Translations under genes and position numbers: made by a program
Notes under the pieces: model-generated
What the model saw: the letters and a program-made list of their open reading frames with translations, nothing else
Databases searched by the model: none
Told to the model about the DNA's origin: nothing
Part shown: positions 53,414 through 63,542 of the stretch, in pieces
Layout: the number at the start of each line of letters is the position of its first letter
How positions within the stretch are numbered: the first letter of the stretch is position 1
From: Shewanella marisflavi
GTDB lineage: Bacteria > Pseudomonadota > Gammaproteobacteria > Enterobacterales > Shewanellaceae
Assembly: GCF_023283925.1 (NCBI RefSeq)
Contig: NZ_JAKIKX010000005.1
Coordinates: 248,001 to 312,000, forward strand
Length of the DNA stretch: 64,000 nucleotides
Direction: 5' to 3'

Positions 53414-53872
53414 ATGACTGCACCTTGTTATTCGACACTCTCCCGTCAAGTTGACGCCTTATTCGCCGGGGAAGATAATCTTATCGCGGCGTTAGCGAAC
53501 TTCTCAGCGCTGCTTAATGAGCACCTTGAGGATATCAATTGGGTGGGATTTTATCTGCTTCAAGGTGAGCAACTGATCCTGGGGCCTTTTCAAGGCAAAG
53601 TAGCCTGTACGCGCATTCCTATGGGGAAGGGGGTGTGTGGCACTGCTGCTCAAACAGATAGTACCCAACGCGTTGCCGATGTGCATAGTTTCGAAGGGCA
53701 CATTGCTTGTGATTCGGCAAGTAATTCAGAAATTGTGATTCCGCTGCGCCGTGATGGAGAGGTCATTGGCGTGTTAGATATTGATAGTCCATCCTTCTCC
53801 CGTTTCGATGAGAAAGATCAATTGGGGCTGGAGTCCTGCGTAAAAAGCCTAGAAAAGGCTTTATTTGCTTAA
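53414..53872 (+). CDS. msrC: Free methionine-(R)-sulfoxide reductase MsrC (GAF family, YebR)
   Basis: 152 residues, one GAF domain. The three cysteines of the fRMsr active site are in place: GKVACTRIPMGKGVCGTAA near residue 60 and EGHIACDSASNSEIVIPL near residue 96. It reduces free Met-R-sulfoxide with thioredoxin as donor. It follows yebG by 18 bp and may be co-transcribed with it under partial SOS control. Confidence 0.93.
   Translation: MTAPCYSTLSRQVDALFAGEDNLIAALANFSALLNEHLEDINWVGFYLLQGEQLILGPFQGKVACTRIPMGKGVCGTAAQTDSTQRVADVHSFEGHIACDSASNSEIVIPLRRDGEVIGVLDIDSPSFSRFDEKDQLGLESCVKSLEKALFA
53844..53866 (+). terminator. Weak terminator at the end of msrC
   Basis: AAAGCCT - AGAAA - AGGCTTT then ATTT, lying within the last codons of msrC. 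The 7-bp stem is short and its function is uncertain. Confidence 0.35.
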
Positions 53873-54147
53873 ACTACAACCAATTTTGCACAATTGATGG
53901 TCGCTTTCATCTCGCGCACCTTTATAATAGGCCGCTTGATGAATGCAAAATTACACGCTTTTACATTTCATTAGTTGAAATGAATACTTGGCGTTTGTTT
54001 AATGTAATTGATAAGGTATGTTGGATTGTGCGGTCGAGGGCTGAAATGCCTTAATTAACGACCCGATGTCTAACCAATATGAACGACACGCCGACCCACG
54101 CCATAACGTGACAAGGTGATAGTCCCTTTTAAACTGTGGAAGTAATG

Positions 54148-54789
54148 ATGGAATCAACAGAAAAGTTGACCGACACCAACGCAATTCTTGCGTATTTATA
54201 TGAAACATTTCCTTTATGCTTTATCGCTGAAGGTGAAACTAAGCCTCTAAAAATAGGATTGTTTCAAGACTTGGCTGAAAGGTTAGCTGATGATTCTAAA
54301 GTCAGTAAAACGCAATTAAGAATCGCCTTACGCCGTTACACCAGCAGCTGGCGTTATCTTAAAGGCGTTAAAGCTGGGGCGCAGCGTGTCGATCTTGACG
54401 GTAATGAGTGTGGCGAGCTGGAGCAAGAGCATATTGATCATGCTCAGGCTACACTGAAAGAAAGTCTGGAGAAGGCCAAGGCTAAGCGTGCAGCGAAAGC
54501 CGCTGCGGAGAAGACTGACAAGCCAGGCCCTAAGGTAGAAAAAAAGGCCTTTAAAAAGCCATTACCTAAGCGCAGCAAGCCTGCTCCTAAGGTGACTAAG
54601 CCGCAAGTTGAGGCGCAAAATTTAAGTCCTGCCGTACTCACCGAGTTGAAACCAAATCAACGCGTGAGTGTCAAACTAGGTAAATCGCCTGTCGCAGGCG
54701 TTATTCTGGACATCAAGAAAGAAGATGTTCAAGTGCAGTTAGATTCGGGATTGACGGTAAAAGTACCTGTAGAACATATCCTGCTATAA
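54148..54789 (+). CDS. proQ: RNA chaperone ProQ
   Basis: 213 residues from the second ATG of an ATGATG pair, with GGAAG 5 nt upstream; starts at 54136 (GTG) and 54145 remain possible. The N-terminal FinO-like domain (TFPLCFIAEGETKPLKIGLF, RIALRRYTSSWRYLKGVKAG) binds RNA stem-loops, a Lys/Ala/Pro-rich linker of about residues 100-155 follows, and a small Tudor-like C-terminal domain (GKSPVAGVILDIKKEDVQV) ends the protein. ProQ stabilises many sRNAs and mRNA 3' ends. The gene precedes prc, as in E. coli. Confidence 0.94.
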   Translation: MESTEKLTDTNAILAYLYETFPLCFIAEGETKPLKIGLFQDLAERLADDSKVSKTQLRIALRRYTSSWRYLKGVKAGAQRVDLDGNECGELEQEHIDHAQATLKESLEKAKAKRAAKAAAEKTDKPGPKVEKKAFKKPLPKRSKPAPKVTKPQVEAQNLSPAVLTELKPNQRVSVKLGKSPVAGVILDIKKEDVQVQLDSGLTVKVPVEHILL

Positions 54790-54819
54790 CTGTTCATCGT
54801 ATAAAGGAGTAACTTGTTG

Positions 54820-56865
54820 ATGCGAAAACTCACTCTGGCAGCATCCATTGCCAGCATATTTGTAGGATTCTCGGCTTGGGCACTGACGCCCAGTATTCCA
54901 TCTAGCGAGTTGCCCTCTTTAACACAAGAGCCGCAACATAAAGTGGCAAGCAAGCGAGTGACAGGCCTGTTCACTCGCGCCCATTATCACAGATTCGATC
55001 TGGATGATGCCTTTTCACAGCAGGTGTTCGAGCGCTATCTCAAGCAGCTCGATTACCGTCGCAATGTCCTGCTTCAAAGCGATATCGACAGTTTCAAACA
55101 GTATTCAAATCAGTTCGACGATATGCTGAAGAGTGGTGATTTAGCGCCGGCCTATAAGATGTTCGATCTGGTGCAGCAGCGTCGTTACGATCGTTTCGCC
55201 TATGCCTTATCCCTGCTGGATAAGGAGATGGACTTTAATCTCCCTGGTGATAGTTACCAGTACGACAGAGATGAAGCCGCCTGGCCGAAAGATGAGGCTG
55301 AAATTAACGAGCTGTGGCGTCAACGTGTTAAATACGATGCCTTAAACCTTAAACTGACCGGTAAGAACTGGGATGAGATCGTTGAGGTACTTGAGAAGCG
55401 TTATAACAATGCAATCAAGCGTCTGAGTCAGACCAAGAGTGAAGATGTATTCCAGGGTGTGATGAACGCCTTCTCTCGTAGCGTCGAGCCGCACACCAGT
55501 TACCTGTCACCTCGCAACGCCGAACGTTTCCAGATGGAGATGAACCTAAGCCTTGAAGGCATAGGCGCGGTATTGCAAATGGATGATGATTATACGGTGA
55601 TCAAGAGCCTGGTTGCTGGCGGCCCTGCGGCTAACAGTGAAAAACTGGCGCCGGAAGATCGTATTGTGGGTGTCGGCCAGGAAGGTAAAGAGATAGTCGA
55701 TGTGATCGGCTGGCGACTGGACGATGTGGTCGAGTTGATCAAGGGCCCTAAAGGCAGCAAGGTGATTTTGCAGATCCTGCCTAAGAAGGGGGGCTCAGCG
55801 GCTAAGCCTATCGATGTCACCATAGTTCGTGACAAGATACGCTTAGAAGACCGCGCCGCGACCTCAGAAGTGATTGAACCATCAACCGGTGATTATGCTG
55901 GTCGCAAGGTGGGAGTGATTAAGATCCCTGGCTTCTACATGAACCTGTCACAGGATGTCACCAAAGAGTTGGTGAAACTCAAAGAAGCTAAAGTCGAAGG
56001 TGTGGTGATTGACCTGCGTGGTAATGGTGGTGGTGCCTTAACCGAAGCAACACTGTTAACCGGTCTGTTTATCGAGCAGGGGCCAGTGGTTCAGATCCGT
56101 GACGCAAACGGCAAGGTGTCACAAAATCGCGACAACGACGGCCGTGTGACCTATTCAGGGCCACTTACCGTGATGGTAGATCGCTATAGTGCTTCGGCAT
56201 CAGAAATTTTTGCTGCTGCTTTACAAGATTATGACCGAGCATTGATCGTCGGTGAGTCGACATTTGGTAAAGGCACGGTACAACAGCATAAGAGTCTTGG
56301 TCGTATCTATGATATGTACGACAAGCCGATAGGCCATGTGCAGTACACTATCGCTAAGTTCTACCGTATCAATGGTGGTAGTACACAGCTAAAAGGGGTC
56401 ACACCGGATATTCCATTCCCGAGTGCCCTAGAGCCTGGTGAGTATGGCGAAGCTGAAGAAGACAATGCACTGCCATGGGACAAGGTGCCTGTTGCTCAAT
56501 ACGGTACCCTTGGCGATATAAACCCTGAGCTAGTGACCCATTTGGACTCACGTCATCAGCAGCGTATTAAGAATGATGTTGAATTTGGCTATATTGAACA
56601 AGATATCGCAGAGTTTAAGAAGAGCCATAAAGAAACCAGTGTTTCTCTGGTGGAGAAAGAGCGTATCGCCGAGCGTGAAGCCAATGACGATAAGCAACTT
56701 GCCCGTCTTAACGAGCGCCGAGCGGTGGAAGGATTAGAAGCCCTTAAATCGCTAGATGACGCCGAAGATGATGTGAAAGCGCCTGATGCGTTTTTAGATG
56801 AAACTGTCTATATCACACTGGATCTGGTGGATATGGATAAAGTGGCTAAAAATCAGGTGAAATAG
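54820..56865 (+). CDS. prc: Tail-specific periplasmic protease Prc (Tsp)
   Basis: 681 residues from the ATG at 54820; AAGGAG is 10 nt upstream, and two TTG codons at 54814 and 54817 are alternative starts. After the signal peptide (ending FSAWA) comes an N-terminal helical domain, a PDZ domain near residues 240-320 (LEGIGAVLQMDDDYTVIKSL), and the S41 protease domain with the catalytic Ser in YSASASEIFAAAL and Lys in STFGKGTVQQ. Prc trims lipoproteins and the C-terminus of FtsI and degrades ssrA-tagged periplasmic proteins. Confidence 0.95.
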   Translation: MRKLTLAASIASIFVGFSAWALTPSIPSSELPSLTQEPQHKVASKRVTGLFTRAHYHRFDLDDAFSQQVFERYLKQLDYRRNVLLQSDIDSFKQYSNQFDDMLKSGDLAPAYKMFDLVQQRRYDRFAYALSLLDKEMDFNLPGDSYQYDRDEAAWPKDEAEINELWRQRVKYDALNLKLTGKNWDEIVEVLEKRYNNAIKRLSQTKSEDVFQGVMNAFSRSVEPHTSYLSPRNAERFQMEMNLSLEGIGAVLQMDDDYTVIKSLVAGGPAANSEKLAPEDRIVGVGQEGKEIVDVIGWRLDDVVELIKGPKGSKVILQILPKKGGSAAKPIDVTIVRDKIRLEDRAATSEVIEPSTGDYAGRKVGVIKIPGFYMNLSQDVTKELVKLKEAKVEGVVIDLRGNGGGALTEATLLTGLFIEQGPVVQIRDANGKVSQNRDNDGRVTYSGPLTVMVDRYSASASEIFAAALQDYDRALIVGESTFGKGTVQQHKSLGRIYDMYDKPIGHVQYTIAKFYRINGGSTQLKGVTPDIPFPSALEPGEYGEAEEDNALPWDKVPVAQYGTLGDINPELVTHLDSRHQQRIKNDVEFGYIEQDIAEFKKSHKETSVSLVEKERIAEREANDDKQLARLNERRAVEGLEALKSLDDAEDDVKAPDAFLDETVYITLDLVDMDKVAKNQVK

Positions 56866-56884
56866 TATTGAGCCAGACTTAATA

Positions 56885-56910
56885 AAAACGCGCTATTGGC
56901 GCGTTTTTTT
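56885..56910 (+). terminator. Terminator after prc
   Basis: AAAACGCGC (56885-56893) - TATTG - GCGCGTTTT (56899-56907), T-run to 56910; 19 bp after the stop. Confidence 0.92.
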
Positions 56911-56937
56911 ATAATCTTTTCAGATGAGGGAATGTGA

Positions 56938-59499
56938 ATGGCACAGGTTAAGGCCAAATATTTAAAAGATTATCGAGCACCGGACCACACAATAACCCAG
57001 GTGGATCTCTCCTTTGTATTGGATGGTGCTAACACTCAGGTAACGGCGGTGAGCCAGGTTCGCCGAGTTAACGACACAGCCAAGACCTTGGTACTTGATG
57101 GTGAGAGCCTGACAGTGAGTCAGTTGCTGGTCAATGGCCAAGCTCATGAGTACCGCGAGGTCGAAGGCCAGTTGCATCTTGATACCGATTTAGCATCCTT
57201 TGAGCTAACCATAGTGACTCAGCTGGATCCCCAGGCAAACTTGGCACTCGAAGGGCTATATATGTCTGATGGCGCCTATTGTACTCAGTGTGAGGCGGAA
57301 GGCTTTAGACGTATCACTTATTTCCTCGATCGCCCCGATGTTCTAGCTGTCTATTCGGTGCGTATCGAAGCCGATAAGGCAGCCTTTCCTTATCTGTTGA
57401 GTAATGGTAACCGCGTCGACAGTGGCGAACTGGGCAATGGGCGTCATTTTGTCTGTTGGCAAGATCCCTTCCCCAAACCCGCTTACCTGTTCGCCTTGGT
57501 GGCTGGTGATTTTGATCTGCTTAGCGATAGCTTTACCACTAAGAGCGGCCGCGAAGTGGCGCTGCAGGTATTTGTCGATAAAGGTAATCTGCACAAGGCA
57601 CATCATGCGATGCTGTCACTGAAAAAGTCGATGGCCTGGGATGAAAGCCGCTTCGACCTAGAATATGATCTTGATATCTACATGATCGTCGCGGTGGATT
57701 TCTTCAACATGGGCGCCATGGAAAACAAAGGTCTGAATGTATTTAATACAAAATATGTGTTGGCCGATAAAGACTCAGCCACCGATGAAGATTATCACGG
57801 TATTGAGTCTGTGGTAGGGCATGAGTATTTCCATAACTGGACCGGCAACCGAGTGACTTGTCGCGACTGGTTCCAATTGAGCCTGAAAGAGGGGCTGACT
57901 GTCTTTAGGGACCAAGAATTCAGTTCCGATATGGGCTCACGCGCGGTTAATCGTATTCATGCGATCAAGGTGATCAAGAATCAGCAGTTCGCCGAAGATA
58001 GTGGGCCGATGGCCCATGCGATCCGTCCAGACTCCGTCATCGAGATGAACAACTTTTATACCGTGACAGTGTATAACAAGGGCGCCGAAGTGATCCGCAT
58101 GATGCACACCTTATTAGGTGAGCAGGGCTTCCAGGCGGGGATGAAGTGTTATTTCGAGCGTCATGATGGACAGGCGGTAACCTGTGATGATTTTGTGGCG
58201 GCGATGGAAGACGCCAGCGGCGTTGATCTGAGCCAGTTTAGGCGTTGGTATAGTCAATCCGGTACGCCTGAGCTGACTATCCTTGAGGCCTATGATGCGG
58301 ATAAGCGAGAGTATCGCCTTACTGTTAGCCAGCATACTCCGGCAACGCCTGATCAAAGCGAGAAGCTGCCTTTGCATATTCCGTTGGATCTTGAGCTGAT
58401 CGCTAGCGATGGTCGTTCGCTACTCAGTCAAGTCTTTAGCGTCACAGAGACAGAGCAAGAGCTGGTATTTAGTGAGATGGCTGAGCGCCCTGTGCCGTCT
58501 TTACTGCAAAACTTCTCAGCGCCAGTCAGACTCAAGTTTGATTATAGCGTCGAGCAACTCATTCATTTGATGCGTTATGCGAGTAGTGAAGTGGCTAAAT
58601 GGGAGGCTTCTGCAGCCTTATTTAGTCAGGCCGTTTGGGGTAACGTTGAACATCTTAAGGCGCAGCAGTCTATGTATGTTGACCCTCGACTCGTCGATGC
58701 GGTTAAAGGCTTGCTGCTCGATGAAGCCTTGGACAAGGCGTTACTTGCAGAGGTGCTGAACTTCCCAAGCTTGAATACCTTGGTAGAGCAGGTGGGACAG
58801 GTCGATCTGGACGCATTGGCGGCGGCGCGAGAGTTTTTGATTGAGGAAATTGCCTCAGGTTGTGAAGATGAACTTGTGGCGCGCTATCGTGAGTTGGCCT
58901 CCCAGGATGATGCCGGAGCCAGAGCCTTAAAGAATGCCTGTTTAACCCTGCTATTGCAGATGTCTGATGCTTATCAAGTCTTGGCACAGCGACAATATGA
59001 ACAGGCCAACAATATGACCGACAGCCTAGGCGCCCTGGCTGCGTTGAATCAGGAAGCGTCGCAATTACGAGACAGTTTACTTTCTGATTTTCAACAGAAA
59101 TGGGCCGATACGCCATTGGTGATGGACAAGTGGTTGACTCTACATGCCTGTTGTCCGGGCGAGGATCGCGTGACGGCGCTGCGTGAGTTAACACTGCACA
59201 GTGCCTTTAGCTTCTCCAACCCTAATCGCGTACGTTCCTTGATTGGCGCTTTTGCTGCGGCTAATCCGCTCTCGTTCCATCAGCCTGATGGTAGCGGATA
59301 TCGATTTTTGACCGAGGCAATCATCAAGCTCAATACCTTAAATCCTCAGGTTGCTGCGCGTATTATCACGCCATTGATCCAATTTAAGAAGTTTGATGAG
59401 CAGCGTCAGAAGTTGATGCGAGCTGCGCTAGAAGAGATATTGGCCTTGCCAGATCTGTCGAAAGACCTTTACGAGAAGGTGTCTAAGGCGCTGGCATAA
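56938..59499 (+). CDS. pepN: Aminopeptidase N (PepN, M1 family)
   Basis: 853 residues, the PepN size class. The exopeptidase motif GAMEN is in FFNMGAMENKGLNVF and the zinc site is HEYFHNW with the downstream Glu in LKEGLTVFRDQEF. The catalytic Tyr is likely in NFYTVTVYNKG. PepN removes N-terminal residues from peptides in the cytoplasm. A ribosome site is present before the ATG at 56938. Confidence 0.96.
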   Translation: MAQVKAKYLKDYRAPDHTITQVDLSFVLDGANTQVTAVSQVRRVNDTAKTLVLDGESLTVSQLLVNGQAHEYREVEGQLHLDTDLASFELTIVTQLDPQANLALEGLYMSDGAYCTQCEAEGFRRITYFLDRPDVLAVYSVRIEADKAAFPYLLSNGNRVDSGELGNGRHFVCWQDPFPKPAYLFALVAGDFDLLSDSFTTKSGREVALQVFVDKGNLHKAHHAMLSLKKSMAWDESRFDLEYDLDIYMIVAVDFFNMGAMENKGLNVFNTKYVLADKDSATDEDYHGIESVVGHEYFHNWTGNRVTCRDWFQLSLKEGLTVFRDQEFSSDMGSRAVNRIHAIKVIKNQQFAEDSGPMAHAIRPDSVIEMNNFYTVTVYNKGAEVIRMMHTLLGEQGFQAGMKCYFERHDGQAVTCDDFVAAMEDASGVDLSQFRRWYSQSGTPELTILEAYDADKREYRLTVSQHTPATPDQSEKLPLHIPLDLELIASDGRSLLSQVFSVTETEQELVFSEMAERPVPSLLQNFSAPVRLKFDYSVEQLIHLMRYASSEVAKWEASAALFSQAVWGNVEHLKAQQSMYVDPRLVDAVKGLLLDEALDKALLAEVLNFPSLNTLVEQVGQVDLDALAAAREFLIEEIASGCEDELVARYRELASQDDAGARALKNACLTLLLQMSDAYQVLAQRQYEQANNMTDSLGALAALNQEASQLRDSLLSDFQQKWADTPLVMDKWLTLHACCPGEDRVTALRELTLHSAFSFSNPNRVRSLIGAFAAANPLSFHQPDGSGYRFLTEAIIKLNTLNPQVAARIITPLIQFKKFDEQRQKLMRAALEEILALPDLSKDLYEKVSKALA

Positions 59500-59507
59500 G
59501 TTAGCAG

Positions 59508-59538
59508 GGCGAGGTGCTTTGCATCTCGCCACTTTTTT
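59508..59538 (+). terminator. Terminator after pepN
   Basis: GGCGAGGTGC (59508-59517) - TTT - GCATCTCGCC (59521-59530) with one G-U pair, then ACTTTTTT. It lies between pepN and the DUF2835 gene, so the latter may depend on read-through. Confidence 0.85.
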
Positions 59539-59549
59539 AAACTAAGACT

Positions 59550-59768
59550 ATGATGATATTTACTTTTCCTATTCAGGTGAGTTACCAGGATTTTCTCAAT
59601 TACTATCAAGGAAGTATTGATAAAATTGAGGTTAGAGATATTTCTGGGAAGATCCTCTGGATACACGCTCGCCATTTTCGGCCTTTTTTAACCACGTCAG
59701 GCATAAAGGGTTATTTTCGACTGGAACTCGATGATAACGGACAGTTCGTTTCCCTCACTCCACTATAA
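59550..59768 (+). CDS. DUF2835 family protein
   Basis: 72 residues. The pattern YYQGSIDKIEVRDISGKILWIHARHFRPFLTTSGIKGYF matches my recollection of the DUF2835 family, small proteins without known function that often lie next to pepN. The start could also be at 59553, the second Met. No signal peptide, membrane helix or cysteine pair is seen. Confidence 0.75.
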   Translation: MMIFTFPIQVSYQDFLNYYQGSIDKIEVRDISGKILWIHARHFRPFLTTSGIKGYFRLELDDNGQFVSLTPL

Positions 59769-60092
59769 GTTTTAGAGTATATACTTCAAACGAATGATTG
59801 TGCTCCACTCAAAATTTTGTCTCCCAATGTAAAAGTTTAATTGCCTGTTTCTGCTTGTTTTTTCAATAGCCGTTTTTCATCTGGTATGACTTGTTAGAAA
59901 GAATTTAAATCAGTCGTTTGAAAATAGATAAGTCCTTTAGCTTAAGTGTACAAATCTCAAGGTAATTTTCTGTTTTTTCGCCTTGCTCATCCCACCTAAA
60001 TGCTGTAACAATGGTGTTACCTGTACGCTAACAAGATGTTGGCCATCATTCCTATAACAAAGAATCCAGCAGGTTACGGAGAAGAGCTAAAA
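59769..60092. other. Gene-free region before the DUF1302 gene
   Basis: 324 bp, AT-rich, with no coding sequence. It presumably holds the promoter of the next operon; no recognisable operator or terminator was found. Confidence 0.55.
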
Positions 60093-62141
60093 ATGAAAAA
60101 CGTTAAAAATGGCTTTAACAAGTCAGCGCTAGCTTTGGGGATCGTTGCGGCGTTGAGTGTTGGGGTGACATCTGGCGTACAAGCCGTGTCATTCGATTGG
60201 GGAGAAGTGCAAGGTTCATTCGATTCAACCTTCAGTGCCGGTGCAAGTTGGCGGGTAGAAGAGCGTGATTGGAATGACCAGATTGGTAAGGTTAATCACC
60301 CGCGCTTCGATTGGTCTAATTATTCGGCATTTAATAATACTAAGTACACTTCGACTGAGATTTGGGCTCAGCCAGGGTCTTACTCAAGCAACGGTGATTT
60401 GGGTAACTTGCTCTACTCACAGGGCGATGTGACCTCCATGGTCTTTAAAGGCCTGCACGAGTTGTCGTTAAAGTATAAGAATTTCGGTTTGTTTGCTCGT
60501 GGCATGTATTTCTACGATCAGAAAGCCAACAATGGTAGCTACGGCTACAGCGATCCGATAACGGGCAAGGAATATGATCCTTGTGCCGACTCAGAAGCTT
60601 CTGAAGTGCAATGTAAAGATGTGCGCTTGCTGGATGCATTCATCTATGGTGATTTCGACTTTAACGATGGTGCCAATCCACTTAGCGTCCGTATCGGTAA
60701 CCAAGTGGTGTCATGGGGTGAAAGTACCCTTATTCCACATGGTATTGGTGTGATCAACCCAGTTGACCTGAATATTCTTAATGCACCGGGTGCAGAACTT
60801 AAAGAAGCCTTCAGACCTCAAGGGATGATTTGGGCATCATTGGGTATTAGTGAATCGCTCTCCCTTGAAGCCTTTTATCAGTATGATTGGCAGCCTGTTT
60901 GGGTTCCAACACCTGGTTCTTATTTCTCAACCAATGATTTCGCCGGTTACGGTGGTTACTCGCAAAACGCTCAGCTTGGCTTTAACGCCAACCCAGATAT
61001 TAATCTAGATTTTCTGATCGAAGAGTATCAACAGCTGTCCGCTATGGTGGCGTCAGGCCGCTATGATGCTGCGACTTTAGGATCACTTGCCTTGGCTTAT
61101 CCAACCAAAGTGACCCTGATGCAAGATCAGGCCAGCGCCAGTGACTCGGGCCAATATGGTATTAAGCTAGGTTACTATGCCCCTGAGCTAGGTGAGACAG
61201 AGTTTGGTTTCTATTACATGAATTACCATAGTCGACGTCCGTTGATCAGCGGTACAGCAGCTAACTTTACCCAAGAGGCAATAGGTAAAGATTTAGCGAC
61301 CCTGGCCGCCATTGGCGCGACAGGTGGTGAAGTTGACCGTCAAACCTTGCTGGGGTTAGAGACCTTCTCCAAGGCGCAGATTGAATACCCGGAAGATATC
61401 AAACTATACGGCTTTAGTTTCAATACTCTGGTTGGCGATACCTCGGTAGCTGGTGAAATTGCCCATCGTCAAGATGAGCCACTGCAGATCGATGATGTAG
61501 AATTGCTGTTTGCCGCTATGCCACAGCAGCTAGCCAACGCGGGTCTTCGCCCAGATTTAGACGGTATTTCTCAGGTGAAGGGTATAGGCTCGGGTGAAGC
61601 GGCAGAAGGCTATATTCTGCGTGATACTACGCAAGCGCAGGTGACCTTTACTCATCTATTTGGTCCGACTCTGGGCACTGATAACCTGGTGGTGTTGGCC
61701 GAGGTCGGTGGCGTATGGATCCATGATATGCCTGGGTTTGACGAGCTGCGTCTCAATGGACCGGGGACGGCACGTTCAGGCGGTAACCCTGATATGCCAG
61801 GGATCATCGAGGCTGTTCACAATGGCCCTGAAACCAACCCATTCCCGACCGATTTTGCCTGGGGCTATCGTTTTGTGGCCAAGGCTGAATACAACAACCT
61901 GTTTGCCGGGGTCAACATGGCACCGCGCATCATCTTCTCCCATGATGTTAAAGGGATCACACCCGATCCTATGTTCCTGTTCACCGAAGGTAAGAAGTCA
62001 GTCGCTATCGGCATTAACTTCGATTACCAGAGCCGTTGGGGAGCCGATGTTTCCTATAACTCTTTCTTCGGTGGTGTTGGCACCACGAATCTGATGTCAG
62101 ATCGTGATTACGTGTCATTTAACATCAAGTATTCAATCTAA
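60093..62141 (+). CDS. DUF1302 outer-membrane-type protein
   Basis: 682 residues from the ATG at 60093, which has GGAGAAGAG upstream; the frame extends 19 codons further without a ribosome site. A signal peptide ends near VQAVS (about residue 34). The rest is rich in alternating aromatic residues and has the ending VSFNIKYSI typical of an outer-membrane beta-barrel C-terminus (final residue Ile rather than Phe). DUF1302 proteins are found beside DUF1329, Ycf48-like and RND-type transporter genes; a role in export or import of hydrophobic compounds is inferred from this neighbourhood only. Confidence 0.85.
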   Translation: MKNVKNGFNKSALALGIVAALSVGVTSGVQAVSFDWGEVQGSFDSTFSAGASWRVEERDWNDQIGKVNHPRFDWSNYSAFNNTKYTSTEIWAQPGSYSSNGDLGNLLYSQGDVTSMVFKGLHELSLKYKNFGLFARGMYFYDQKANNGSYGYSDPITGKEYDPCADSEASEVQCKDVRLLDAFIYGDFDFNDGANPLSVRIGNQVVSWGESTLIPHGIGVINPVDLNILNAPGAELKEAFRPQGMIWASLGISESLSLEAFYQYDWQPVWVPTPGSYFSTNDFAGYGGYSQNAQLGFNANPDINLDFLIEEYQQLSAMVASGRYDAATLGSLALAYPTKVTLMQDQASASDSGQYGIKLGYYAPELGETEFGFYYMNYHSRRPLISGTAANFTQEAIGKDLATLAAIGATGGEVDRQTLLGLETFSKAQIEYPEDIKLYGFSFNTLVGDTSVAGEIAHRQDEPLQIDDVELLFAAMPQQLANAGLRPDLDGISQVKGIGSGEAAEGYILRDTTQAQVTFTHLFGPTLGTDNLVVLAEVGGVWIHDMPGFDELRLNGPGTARSGGNPDMPGIIEAVHNGPETNPFPTDFAWGYRFVAKAEYNNLFAGVNMAPRIIFSHDVKGITPDPMFLFTEGKKSVAIGINFDYQSRWGADVSYNSFFGGVGTTNLMSDRDYVSFNIKYSI

Positions 62142-62159
62142 TTCACAAGGACAATAAGA

Positions 62160-63524
62160 ATGAAAAAATTAACACTATTGTCGGCAGCTGTGATCGTTGC
62201 TTTAACTGCGCCAACGGCCTTTGCGAAAGTATCAGAGGCGCAGGCGGCAAAACTCGGTACCGAACTGACGCCGCTAGGTGGTGAAAAGGCGGGTAACGCC
62301 GACGGTTCTATTCCAGCCTGGGATGGCGGTATTACCCAAGCAGTGGCGGGTTATGAGAAAGGTATGCATCATCCCGATCCCTTCGCAGCCGATAAGATTG
62401 AGTTTACTATCACCAATGCCAATAAAGATCAGTACAAGGACCATCTCACCGAAGGTCAGCTAAAGCTATTTGATCTTTATCCTGATACGTTCAAGATGAA
62501 TGTGTATCAGACGCGCCGCACCGCTTCTGTTCCTCAGTTTGTGTACGACGCCACAAAAGCCAATGCCACTCGCGCCGAATTGGTTGCCGATGGTAACGGG
62601 ATTTCTGGGGGCTCGATTGGTGTGCCGTTTCCTATTCCACAAAATGGTTTAGAAGCGATTTGGAACCACGTACTGCGTTTTCGTGGCGTAGACGTTGAGA
62701 CTGCCCGTAGCCAGGCAGCGCCAACGGCATCGGGTAGCTACACCTTAGTAGAAACCGCCGAAGAGATACGTTTTGAGTATTCTCGCCCAGAGATGACACT
62801 GGATAAATTGAAAGAGTCTAATACCCTGTTTTACTTTAAGCAGGTCGTGACACAGCCTGCTCGTCTTGCAGGTACCGCGCTCTTGGTTAAAGAGACCATG
62901 GATCAGGAAGCCTTGCCTCGTCAGGCATGGACCTATAACACAGGGCAGCGCCGCGTACGTAAGGCGCCAAATGTCGCTTTCGATACCCCGGGCACAGTGT
63001 CTGATGGTCTGCGCACCACAGATGATTTCGATATGTTCAACGGCTCGCCAGTTCGTTACAACTGGGAGTTAATGGGTAAGAAAGAGATCTACATTCCCTA
63101 CAACGACTACAAGCTCCATTCAGACAAGCTAAAATATGAGCAGATCCTACAGCCTGGTCATATCAATCCAGAGCATGTTCGTTGGGAGAAACACCGTGTT
63201 TGGGTGGTCAAGGCGCAACTAAAAGAGGGGATGCGTCATATCTATAAGACACGTGTCTTCTACCTAGATGAAGATTCATGGCAGGTGTCTTTGTCGGATA
63301 TGTATGACAACCGCGACGAGTTATATCGTGTCGCCGTCGCCCATGCGATTAACTACTATGAAGTACCAACACACTGGACCACGCTAGAAGTGATCCATGA
63401 TTTACAGTCACGTCGTTATCTGGCTATGGGCCTCGATAACGAAGGACGTATGTATAACTTTGATGCCAAGCTGAGTGAAGCCAACTTTACGCCAGCGGCA
63501 TTGAGACGTGCTGGTATTCGTTAA
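62160..63524 (+). CDS. DUF1329 periplasmic protein
   Basis: 454 residues with a clean signal peptide ending AFA (about residue 22). Typical DUF1329 features: AAKLGTELTPLGGEKAGNADGSIPAWDGG, GGSIGVPFPIPQNGLEAIWNHVLRFRG (residues 148 onward) and WTYNTGQRRVRKAPNVAFDTP. The fold is probably LolA/LolB-like, suggesting binding of a lipid or hydrophobic molecule in the periplasm. It follows the DUF1302 gene by 18 bp, in one operon. Confidence 0.87.
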   Translation: MKKLTLLSAAVIVALTAPTAFAKVSEAQAAKLGTELTPLGGEKAGNADGSIPAWDGGITQAVAGYEKGMHHPDPFAADKIEFTITNANKDQYKDHLTEGQLKLFDLYPDTFKMNVYQTRRTASVPQFVYDATKANATRAELVADGNGISGGSIGVPFPIPQNGLEAIWNHVLRFRGVDVETARSQAAPTASGSYTLVETAEEIRFEYSRPEMTLDKLKESNTLFYFKQVVTQPARLAGTALLVKETMDQEALPRQAWTYNTGQRRVRKAPNVAFDTPGTVSDGLRTTDDFDMFNGSPVRYNWELMGKKEIYIPYNDYKLHSDKLKYEQILQPGHINPEHVRWEKHRVWVVKAQLKEGMRHIYKTRVFYLDEDSWQVSLSDMYDNRDELYRVAVAHAINYYEVPTHWTTLEVIHDLQSRRYLAMGLDNEGRMYNFDAKLSEANFTPAALRRAGIR

Positions 63525-63542
63525 GCACTTATGCGTTATGGA

